DNA of 64,000 nucleotides. It comes from DATLWN01 sp963764315 (GTDB lineage Bacteria; Pseudomonadota; Zetaproteobacteria; Mariprofundales; Mariprofundaceae). Below the pieces are notes generated by a model that saw only the letters and a list, made by a program, of their open reading frames with translations, was not told the origin of the DNA and searched no databases. Position numbers and translations under genes: made by a program. Where the stretch lies: NCBI GenBank assembly GCA_963764315.1, contig CAVXSB010000002.1:1-64000 (forward strand). The letters run 5' to 3'. Positions 36,530 to 43,168 of this stretch are shown one piece after another (the stretch's first letter is position 1; every line of letters starts with the position of its first letter).

Positions 36530-37165
36530 GACGATCGACTGCACCTGATCTATTTCGTCGACCCCATGTGTTCGTGGTGCTACGGCTTTTCCCCGGTGAT
36601 CGACGCCGTGCAGGCCCGGTTCGAGCTGCCGGTGCACCCGGTGCTGGGCGGCCTGCGCGCCGGCGCTACGGAGCCCATGAACCGGGAGGATATGGCCTCC
36701 ATCCGCGGGCACTGGGAGCATGTGCACGAGCTCACCGCCCAGCCCTTCGCCTGGGATTTCTTCGACCGCGAATCCTTCGTCTACGACACCGAGCCCGCCT
36801 GCCGGGCGGCGGTGGTGCTGCGCCGCGAAGGCCCCGCCACGGCCATGGCCGGCATCAAGCGCATCCACGAGGCCTTCTATGCGGGCAACCTCGACGTCAC
36901 CGATGGCGAAACGCTGGCCGACATCGCCGCCGGCCTCGGTGTGGACAGGGATGCCTTCCTCGCGGACTGGAATTCCACCGAGGCGATCGAGCGCACGAAA
37001 CAGGATTTCGCCCTGACCCAGGGCAGCGGCGTGCAGGGCTTCCCGACCCTGATCGCCGGACGCACCGACGGCGACAGTTACAGCCTGATCACCAACGGTT
37101 ATCAGGGGCAGGAGCCCTTGATGCAGGTCCTGGAGCAATGGCTGTCCATGCAGGAGGCGACATGA
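36527..37165 (+). CDS. DsbA family (FrnE-like) protein
   Basis: A 212-residue thioredoxin-fold protein without a signal peptide. The redox motif CSWC follows FVDPM at the N terminus (about residues 13-18), the helical insertion lies about 50-150, and the cis-Pro region is VQGFPTLIAG. It resembles FrnE/YwbO-type cytosolic DsbA-like proteins, thought to handle disulfides or glutathione adducts. ATG 36527 directly follows the repeated leader. Its stop overlaps the yghU start by 4 bases, and a glutathione-dependent reductase next door supports a thiol role. Confidence 0.88.
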   Translation: MDDRLHLIYFVDPMCSWCYGFSPVIDAVQARFELPVHPVLGGLRAGATEPMNREDMASIRGHWEHVHELTAQPFAWDFFDRESFVYDTEPACRAAVVLRREGPATAMAGIKRIHEAFYAGNLDVTDGETLADIAAGLGVDRDAFLADWNSTEAIERTKQDFALTQGSGVQGFPTLIAGRTDGDSYSLITNGYQGQEPLMQVLEQWLSMQEAT

Positions 37166-38011
37166 GCGATTCCGGCTACACACCGCCCAAGATCTGGACC
37201 TGGAGCCCCGGCAACGGCGGCCAGTTCGCCAGTATCAACCGCCCGACGGCGGGCGCCACGCATGACAAGGCGCTGCCGGTGGGCAGCCATCCGCTGCAGC
37301 TGTATTCGCTGGCCACGCCCAACGGCGTCAAGGCCACCGTCATGCTGGAGGAGCTGCTGGCGGCGGGGCACAAGGACGCCGAATACGACGCCTGGCCCAT
37401 CCGCATCCTGGATAGTGATCAGTTTTCCAGCGGCTTCGTCGATATCAACCCGAATTCCAAGATCCCGGCCCTGGTGGACCGCAGCGGCCCCGAGCCGGTG
37501 CGCGTGTTCGAATCCGGCGCCATCCTGCTGTATCTGGCCGAGAAGTTCGGCGCCTTCCTACCCACCGATCCCATGGCGCGCACCGAGTGCCTGTGCTGGC
37601 TGTTCTGGCAGATGGGCAGCGGCCCCATGCTCGGCGGCGGCTTCGGCCATTTCTATGCCTATGCGCCGGAGAAGATCGAGTACGCCATCGACCGCTTCGC
37701 CATGGAGGCCAAGCGCCAGCTCGACGTGCTGGACAAGCGGCTGGCGGACCATGAATTCGTTGCAGGCCCCGACTACACCATCGCCGACATGGCCATCTGG
37801 CCCTGGTACGGTCAGCTGGCGCTGGGCGATCTCTACGAGGGTTCGAGCGAGTTCCTGCAGGTGCAGGACTACAAGCACCTGATGCGCTGGGCTACGGCCA
37901 TCGCCCCCCGCCCGGCGGTGCAGCGCGGCAAGAAGGGTCAACCGCACCTGGGGCGACGAAGCCGACCAGATGCCCGAACGCCATTCCGCCTCCGACTTCG
38001 ACAACCGCTAA
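37162..38011 (+). pseudogene. yghU: YghU-like glutathione S-transferase, frameshifted near the C terminus
   Basis: Residues 1-258 match E. coli YghU, a glutathione-dependent disulfide reductase: PPKIWTWSPGNGGQFASINR, LPVGSHPLQLYSLATPNGVK, NPNSKIPAL, FESGAILLYLAEKFG, GGGFGHFYAYAPEKIEYAI. Within GGG 37935-37937 an extra G shifts the frame. Removing it gives VNRTWGDEADQMPERHSASD and a stop at 38009-38011, as expected for the family. As written, translation runs on to about 38190 with unrelated residues. The catalytic core is intact, so the product might still fold. Sequencing error is a serious alternative. Confidence 0.85.
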
Positions 38012-38040
38012 TCACCGACGGCCTTCGGCCTATTCTGAAG

Positions 38041-38089
38041 GGTGATCGAAATCACCGCAAACAACTCAATACTGTACTATCATTGTACA
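38041..38089 (+). promoter_or_regulatory. hairpin and inverted repeat upstream of the DUF3568 gene
   Basis: GGTGATCGAAATCACC (38041-38056) forms a 6-bp stem with a CGAA loop and may terminate the yghU transcript, although no T tract follows. TGTAC-N7-GTACA (38073-38089) lies 32 bp before the DUF3568 start and overlaps an AT-rich segment that could hold its -10 region, so it may be an operator. Both are read by eye only. Confidence 0.35.
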
Positions 38090-38120
38090 TATTAAGGGAG
38101 GTGTTGAAAGGAGTTCCGAA

Positions 38121-38546
38121 ATGGATGCAAATCACACATGGAACAACCATAGAAAACCTTTCGCCATCAACCATATCATATCGGTTGTAGCGCTGCTCTT
38201 CGGGCTAACAATAACGGGATGTGCTGCATTTGTTGTTGGCGCCGGCATCGGTGCTGCTAGCGTAGCCTACGTTGAAGGCAATCTGCATGCGCATGTCAAA
38301 GCCGATCCTCGCACTGTCGAGAAGGCATCAGTACAAACGCTCAAATCCATGGGAATTCGCGTCATATCGTCAGCGGGCACGTCCGTGGATGCTGAGATCA
38401 AGGGACAGACAGCAACTGACAAGAAAGTCTTGATCAAGGCCAAGTCAGAAGAGGCCGGCGAATGCTCGCTAACTATCCGTGTCGGCATACTCGGAGACGA
38501 ATCCACAAGTCGTAGGATATTCGACGGCATCAAAAAGCGACTGTAA
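38121..38546 (+). CDS. DUF3568 family predicted lipoprotein
   Basis: A 141-residue protein with an N-terminal hydrophobic segment and lipobox LTITGC (lipidated Cys about residue 34), then a Gly/Ala-rich stretch VVGAGIGAAS and a mixed C-terminal domain (VKADPRTVEKASVQTLKSMG, LTIRVGILGDE). This matches DUF3568, a family of small exported proteins with unknown role. AAGGAG precedes ATG 38121. Codon use and base composition are more AT-rich than in flanking core genes, so it is probably part of the transferred segment next to the insertion sequence. Confidence 0.75.
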   Translation: MDANHTWNNHRKPFAINHIISVVALLFGLTITGCAAFVVGAGIGAASVAYVEGNLHAHVKADPRTVEKASVQTLKSMGIRVISSAGTSVDAEIKGQTATDKKVLIKAKSEEAGECSLTIRVGILGDESTSRRIFDGIKKRL

Positions 38547-38591
38547 GCGAACGGCTAAAGTACTCGACTCTGAGTTAAAGGGGTCAGAGCC

Positions 38592-38607
38592 ACTGCTGTC
38601 CCGCTTA
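38592..38607 (+). repeat. left terminal inverted repeat of the IS4-family element
   Basis: ACTGCTGTCCCGCTTA, matching the reverse complement of the right end at 15 of 16 positions, immediately inside the left GGGTCAGAGCC target copy. Confidence 0.85.
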
Positions 38608-38608
38608 T

Positions 38609-39756
38609 TTAATCACCCAAGGCCAACGTCATTTGCGGAGTGAATTTGGGTCTTGGTTCTGGTGGTTTGAGCAATGCCATCAAGTCACGTCGGACAAATA
38701 GGTTCATTTGCAGCAGGCGTGCGATCTGCATCAGGCTTTGCCCGAGCGAAAAAGTGAATTTCATCCATGCCAGAATGAGGTAGACGCATAGCGCCACCAT
38801 GATTTGTGTGATTACCGCATTCATGCTGGTGCCGATGAAGCTTCTGATTTTCAGGTTCTGCTTGATCCACTTGAAGAACAATTCGACCTGCCAGCGTTGC
38901 TTGTAGATGGCTGCAATGGTGCTGGCCGACCATCGAAGGTGATTGGTGATAAAGGTGAGTTGTTTACCCGTTTCGGCATCCTGATAAACGATCTTGCGAA
39001 CCGGAGCCAGCTTGCGCTCCATGTTCTTTTTGCTGCTGTAACGGATCATCTCATCGGTAAGCACACCACTGCCTTCGCGTACTGGACTGCTACTGACCAC
39101 GTCATACACGGCATTGCCCCGAATGCGTGTAACGAAGCAAACGCCCTTTTCCGTCAATGCGTCATGCCACGCGTAATCATTGTATCCCTTGTCGAACACG
39201 ACCACGGAGCCTTTGGGGAAATCGAATAGCCGAGCCTGACTCATCTCCGACTCCTTGCCGAGCGTCACCGAGGCAAATGCCGGGATCAGTCCGTCATGGT
39301 CCAGCCCGAGATGCAGCTTGAAGGCAGCCTTCTTGTTGTTGTAGTTGGCCCAGGGAAATATCTCCATCGCCACGTTGAATAGCGAGCCGTCGAGGGAAAA
39401 TAACTTGCCCTTGAAACGGAACGGGTGACCGCCACATTTGCCCTCACAGCGCGTATAGAGTCGTGAGAAGAGGCCACAATAGAATCGAGCTGTTCGTTGG
39501 CTCTGCCAAGTGCCGATTTGGTCACTTTCCTGCACCCAAGGTGATAATGGCGTGCCGACTGGCTATCCAGCGTCGCCGTGATGTCGCGCAGGCTCTTACG
39601 CTCTCCGATATGCCCAGTTGCCAGCGCCACAAACTGCGACCACCTCGGCAGAGCATCGCTGCGGCGGTTGCCATCGTACTGCATGCCAAGGGAGTCGAAT
39701 TCATGTCTCGGAACTAACCTGAGCAGTTGAGAAAGCACTGTGTTATGATGGGGCAT
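38609..39756 (-). pseudogene. IS4-family transposase, frameshifted
   Basis: Two overlapping frames together give one IS4 transposase of about 380 residues. The N-terminal part (from 39756) has HNTVLSQLLRLVPRHEF and RKSLRDITATL; the C-terminal part contains LDGSLFNVAMEIFPWANYN, VVFDKGYNDYAWHD with a catalytic Asp, and the Y-(2)-R-(3)-E region YKQRWQVELFFKWIKQNLKI with the catalytic Glu. The frames change near 39490, around NEQ/ARFYCG; one base appears to be missing there. No programmed slippage site is evident, so the element is likely inactive unless helped in trans. Confidence 0.85.
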
Positions 39757-39841
39757 GGCCTGGTTCTCCTTTTGTTATCAATGGGTTGTGTGGTGCATCC
39801 ATTGTAACAAATCCGGAGAATCAGGCCTCCTTTTTATGCGC

Positions 39842-39857
39842 TAAGTGGGACAGCAGT
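39842..39857 (-). repeat. right terminal inverted repeat of the IS4-family element
   Basis: TAAGTGGGACAGCAGT, followed directly by the second GGGTCAGAGCC target copy at 39858-39868. Confidence 0.85.
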
Positions 39858-39896
39858 GGGTCAGAGCCCTTTTATAAACGAATGTCCATCTGTGGC

Positions 39897-40110
39897 GTGC
39901 GCCGTGGAAAGGCGGCGATTTCCCAGTGGGTGAGAGACCCACCCGGCAACTTTTTCTCCAGCCGGAAGCAATCGGAGCAGTCATGGAGGTAACGAAGTGG
40001 CTGAAGCCTCTGGTGTAGAGGGTCACGTAGGTGACTCGGCGAGTGTGCAGGCCGATCGTCCTATGCAAATAGGGGTGCGGGTATTCCCACACCCCTATTG
40101 CAGGTTGCAT
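39897..40110 (+). ncRNA. structured RNA resembling the 5' part of a group II intron
   Basis: The stretch starts with GTGCGCC, which fits the GUGYG 5' end of group II introns. It then shows a series of hairpins: GTGGGT-GAGAG-ACCCAC (39926-39942), GGGTCAC-GTAG-GTGACTC (about 40020-40038) and a long stem AATAGGGGTGCGGG / CCCACACCCCTATT with a TATT loop (40068-40099). Phrases such as TCATGGAGGTAACGAAGTGG are, from memory, like domain I of introns that carry a reverse transcriptase. No reverse-transcriptase ORF and no recognisable domain V follows, so this would be a truncated remnant. Confidence 0.35.
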
Positions 40111-40226
40111 TCAACTCAGCAGGCCAGTGCAATTGAAACCGGTACCCTCTCGCACTATGGCGACCAGTGGCTTTCGGCTAATGACAGGCGTTTGCTGAGC
40201 TGATGATTCTCGCTTACGGCCTTGCT

Positions 40227-40307
40227 TTACGCTTGGACTTTTGAGAGAACTGCGAAGAAAGCGATAACCGCGAACGTTACCAGAGCAAATTCAAAGCATC
40301 CGAACAT
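40227..40307 (-). CDS. candidate 26-residue single-span membrane protein
   Basis: A minus-strand ORF too short for normal gene finding. ATG 40307 is preceded at 5 bases by a GGGGGG ribosome binding site and, slightly further up, a TAATAT box. The product begins MFGCFEF, continues with a purely hydrophobic helix of about 15 residues (ALVTFAVIAFFAVL) and ends SKVQA. This is the form of known small inner-membrane subunits and regulators (CydX or KdpF-like in size), but I see no family match. It lies in a transferred region, and chance origin is possible. Confidence 0.4.
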   Translation of the reverse strand: MFGCFEFALVTFAVIAFFAVLSKVQA

Positions 40308-40570
40308 ATCAACCCCCCTATATTACATTCTCCACCCAATAGAACTCACCTAAGACCGAATAAGGACGCATGTCAAGAAAGCTGCGCATGTCAAGGGGAA
40401 ATATCTACGTTGGGCGCGGTAAGTGGAGACGCCAAAATATGGAAGCTGAGTATCCGATAATGGAATCGGACGTACGGATGCGGCTGATTTTTCGGGGGGC
40501 GGCCCCGGTGAACAAGCTGCCGAGGGACTATGCTAGCGATAGCACACGGAAGCCCCGTAAGGAGGACAGG
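40308..40570. other. intergenic stretch between the small ORF and the DUF992 gene
   Basis: No supported gene. The DUF992 frame stays open back to 40370, but the residues before Met at 40571 do not look like a coding N terminus. AGGAGGACAGG before 40571 marks the real start. The segment probably contains the DUF992 promoter and the divergent control region of the small ORF. Confidence 0.5.
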
Positions 40571-41065
40571 ATGCAACGATCGCTTGCCGGCATGTTCTTT
40601 ATCGCCGCACTGCTCATGTCTGCCAGCCATGCCATGGCTGGCGAGGTCGATGCTGCGAAACAGCGCGTCGGCATCCTGGCCTGCACGATCGTGCCTTATT
40701 CAGGCATCAACCTGCTGATCCACTCGGTTCGGCAGATTCGCTGTGAATTCAAGCCGCGCGACGGCGGCCCTATCGAGCGCTACAAGGGGGAGACGGGCAT
40801 CAGCCTCGGCATCGACGTGAACATCGACAGGCACACCAGTTTCCGTTATTCCGTGCTGGCCCATTACTTCCAGCCGGGCACGCACCAACTGGCCGGCAAA
40901 TATTCGGGTGTGGGCGGCCATGTCACCCTTGGCCTCAGCCTCGGCAACACAGCACCCATCGGCAAGCGTGACGGCAGCATTACACTGCAACCCATCAGCG
41001 GCAATCGCAGTGCCGCCGGCGCGGCCGCCGGCTTCAACTATCTCTATCTGGAGGCGGACAAGTAG
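40571..41065 (+). CDS. DUF992 family exported protein
   Basis: A 164-residue protein with a clear signal peptide (MQRSLAGMFFIAALLMSASH, cleavage about AMA-GE) followed by a DUF992 domain: VGILACTIVPYSGINLLIHS, CEFKPRDGGPIERYKGETG, GKYSGVGGHVTLGLSLG and a Gly/Ala-rich end. DUF992 proteins are small periplasmic proteins, most common in alphaproteobacteria, with unknown role. ATG 40571 is set by AAGGAGGACAGG. It is followed 177 bp later by another exported protein, the DUF2141 protein. Confidence 0.82.
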   Translation: MQRSLAGMFFIAALLMSASHAMAGEVDAAKQRVGILACTIVPYSGINLLIHSVRQIRCEFKPRDGGPIERYKGETGISLGIDVNIDRHTSFRYSVLAHYFQPGTHQLAGKYSGVGGHVTLGLSLGNTAPIGKRDGSITLQPISGNRSAAGAAAGFNYLYLEADK

Positions 41066-41242
41066 GGAGACGCATCCGGCTGACCGGCTCCTACCATTCA
41101 GGTCATCCTACGCATCACCGGAGGACATTCGGCGCTATTTTTTTGAGCTATATTTCTACTGGTGCCGTGCAAATAGGAGGTGAATGGAAGGCCGTGAATG
41201 GATCAACCATCCGGATGTCAGCGGTGAGTCCGATGGCCAGGT

Positions 41243-41689
41243 GTGTGCGATGGCGCAGCCTGGTTTCTGATATGGATGTTCGCATGGATTCCCGCGCCCG
41301 CCTTTGCTCAGGATGCATGCCCCGGAATTCATGTAAATGTTCTGAATATAAGAAACAGCCAGGGATCCGTGGCCTGCGCGCTGTTCAAATCATCGAAGGG
41401 CTTCCCGACGGATTACCTGCGCTTCGCCACGAACATCATGGTCATCAAGGTTCACGTTAAGGAGGCGCGTTTCGATTTTCTGGATATCCCGGATGGAACG
41501 TATGCGCTCGTTGTCGTTCACGATGAAAACATGAACGGCAAACTTGATACCAACTGGTTGGGAATTCCGACCGAGGGCTACGGTTTTTCCAACGACGCAA
41601 GGGCTTTGATCGGCGCCCCTTCCTATACCTCCGCCATGTTCCTGTACAACGGGCACAACCTGAATATGACCATCGATATGCATTACTGA
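41243..41689 (+). CDS. DUF2141 family exported protein
   Basis: The mature part matches DUF2141: IHVNVLNIRNSQGSVACALF, then FDFLDIPDGTYALVVVHDEN and NGKLDTNWLGIPTEGYGFSN, and an end rich in aromatic and polar residues. The function of the family is unknown. As written the best start is GTG 41243, giving a signal peptide without positive charges (ends APAFA-QD). If one G of the GG at about 41252-41253 is an insertion, ATG 41233 would give a standard Arg-rich n-region (MARCVRWRSLFLIWMF). A frameshift at the very start is therefore possible. Mature domain intact. Confidence 0.78.
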   Translation: MCDGAAWFLIWMFAWIPAPAFAQDACPGIHVNVLNIRNSQGSVACALFKSSKGFPTDYLRFATNIMVIKVHVKEARFDFLDIPDGTYALVVVHDENMNGKLDTNWLGIPTEGYGFSNDARALIGAPSYTSAMFLYNGHNLNMTIDMHY

Positions 41690-41796
41690 GTGCTCGTTCT
41701 ATGAAGTGCATCGTCGGGGAGCTGGATAGGAGGGGGTTGTGAGCGGAGTTGTGCTGCAGTGGATGCATGATCCCTGGCCGCGTGGATGGATTCGCC

Positions 41797-43023
41797 ATGG
41801 TTAGAAGGCTTATCCGCAGGATCGTCGACAGTGTTGCCCAGGGACAAGACATCCATCTGAAGCTGGTTTTTTCCGACAACAGCACCTACCACAGCACGCG
41901 TCTCGGCGAGCCGGACGTGACGATCATCTTCTGGCGTCGCGCCGCGGAATGGTGCATGGCGCTGGGCGGCGTGTTCGAGTTTCTCGAATCGTACTTCGAC
42001 GGCGACGTCGATATCGTCGGCGATCAGGGCCTGCGCAGACTGGTCAATCTCGGATTCCAGAGGCCGTTCGGCCGTTTCGAGCATCCGTGGACCTTCGTCA
42101 AACGGCGCCTGCTCGAATGGCGGCAGAACAACAAGGACGTGGCGCAGGCAAAGCGCAACGCCACCTACCATTACGGACTTCCGACAGAATTCTTTCATCT
42201 CGTTCTCGGCGATAGCTACGGCTATAGCGAGGGGGTCTGGGAGGAAGACACCCGCACCCTCGAGGAGGCACAGCACAATAATTTCGATCGGATCTGCCGG
42301 AAGCTGCAACTCGAGCCCGGCGACAAACTGATCGAGATCGGTCCTGGCTGGGGGTACATGGCGATGCTCGCCGCGGAGAAATACGGCGCCGATGTGACCG
42401 CTTACGGACTCGTCAAGCATCAAAATGACGGCATGCGCATGCTGATGGAATCCCGCCATTTCCACGGCAGGCTGACACTCTTGGAAAGGGATCATCGGGA
42501 GCTGGAAAAGGAGCCCTCGCGCTACGATCGTTTCGTCTCGATCGGCGTGCATGAGCACGCGGGACGAGATTGTAACGAGGCATGGATCAGGAGCATCGCC
42601 ACCGGCTTGCGCCCGGGTGGCATCGGGCTGATCTCCTCGACCTTCAACATGAAGAAGGGGCCGACCAACTACTGCACGATCAAGCATATCTTTCCCGGTG
42701 GTTATATTCCCAGCCTGGCGGAGACGCTGATCCTGATGGAGAAATGCGGCCTGGATGTGAAAACGATCGAGAATCGCTCGCATCATTACCAGCGCACCGT
42801 GGATCAGTGGCAGAGGAATTTCGAGGCGAACTGGGATCGCATTCATGCGCTCGATCCGGCGCGCTTCAACGAGAAATTCCGCAGAACCTGGCTGTTCTAT
42901 CTTGGCGGTTCCGCCGAGACCTTCGGGGCGGAGCGCGAGATCATCAATTGCTACCACATCATGTTCGTGAAGGGGCATGCCGAGGGCAGCGGGCGCTCGA
43001 CACCCAGGCACCGCGGGGCCTGA
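41797..43023 (+). CDS. cyclopropane-fatty-acyl-phospholipid synthase family protein
   Basis: About 408 residues with the CFAS domain order: an N-terminal domain (about 1-110), then NATYHYGLPTEFFHLVLGDS, YSEGVWEEDTRTLEEAQHN, the SAM motif KLIEIGPGWGYMAMLAAEKY and FVSIGVHEHAG followed by a C-terminal domain. These enzymes add a methylene bridge across the double bond of membrane lipids using SAM. Motif I has Pro-Gly-Trp-Gly-Tyr rather than the usual Cys-Gly-Trp-Gly-Gly, so it may be a CFA-like methyltransferase of different specificity. The start is uncertain: ATG 41797 is favoured, with GTG 41782 and TTG 41749 as alternatives; none has a convincing binding site. Confidence 0.82.
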   Translation: MVRRLIRRIVDSVAQGQDIHLKLVFSDNSTYHSTRLGEPDVTIIFWRRAAEWCMALGGVFEFLESYFDGDVDIVGDQGLRRLVNLGFQRPFGRFEHPWTFVKRRLLEWRQNNKDVAQAKRNATYHYGLPTEFFHLVLGDSYGYSEGVWEEDTRTLEEAQHNNFDRICRKLQLEPGDKLIEIGPGWGYMAMLAAEKYGADVTAYGLVKHQNDGMRMLMESRHFHGRLTLLERDHRELEKEPSRYDRFVSIGVHEHAGRDCNEAWIRSIATGLRPGGIGLISSTFNMKKGPTNYCTIKHIFPGGYIPSLAETLILMEKCGLDVKTIENRSHHYQRTVDQWQRNFEANWDRIHALDPARFNEKFRRTWLFYLGGSAETFGAEREIINCYHIMFVKGHAEGSGRSTPRHRGA

Positions 43024-43049
43024 CCCCATGCGGTCAAACCCAGGGGGTT

Positions 43050-43118
43050 ATGACGGGGCGGGGCGAATCTGTCGCCATGCGGGAATGGACAAGGCGAACG
43101 CACACGACCGGCGGCCGG
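43050..43118 (+). repeat. decayed copy of the mnmA leader and first codons
   Basis: About 68 bp here match 46075-46143 with 7 substitutions: TGACGGGGCGGGGCGA, then TCTGTC, CATGCGGGAATGGACAAGG and GAACGCACA. The copy includes the ATGGACAAGG start of mnmA but is followed by non-coding sequence. With the true mnmA start it forms a direct repeat about 3025 bp apart that brackets the histidine kinase gene at 43169-45907. Confidence 0.75.
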
Positions 43119-43168
43119 GGCGGCACATTGTCATATGAAGACAGGCCACTTCCACCGGATGCTCTCTG

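Larger units (their letters stand above)
38592..39857 (-). mobile_element. IS4-family insertion sequence with 11-bp target duplication
   Basis: A complete 1266-bp element. Its ends are imperfect inverted repeats ACTGCTGTCCCGCTTA (left) and TAAGTGGGACAGCAGT (right), 15 of 16 matching. It is flanked on both sides by the direct repeat GGGTCAGAGCC (38581-38591 and 39858-39868), an 11-bp target duplication within the range known for IS4 relatives. It carries one transposase gene on the minus strand, which is frameshifted, so the copy is probably not autonomous. The intact duplication argues for a fairly recent insertion with no later rearrangement across it. Confidence 0.88.

Noticed and set aside
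36568..37161. Alternative frame joined to the yghU gene as one 540-residue protein
   Set aside because: The upstream part is a shadow of the FrnE-like gene; the ATGA overlap and family N terminus place the yghU start at 37162.
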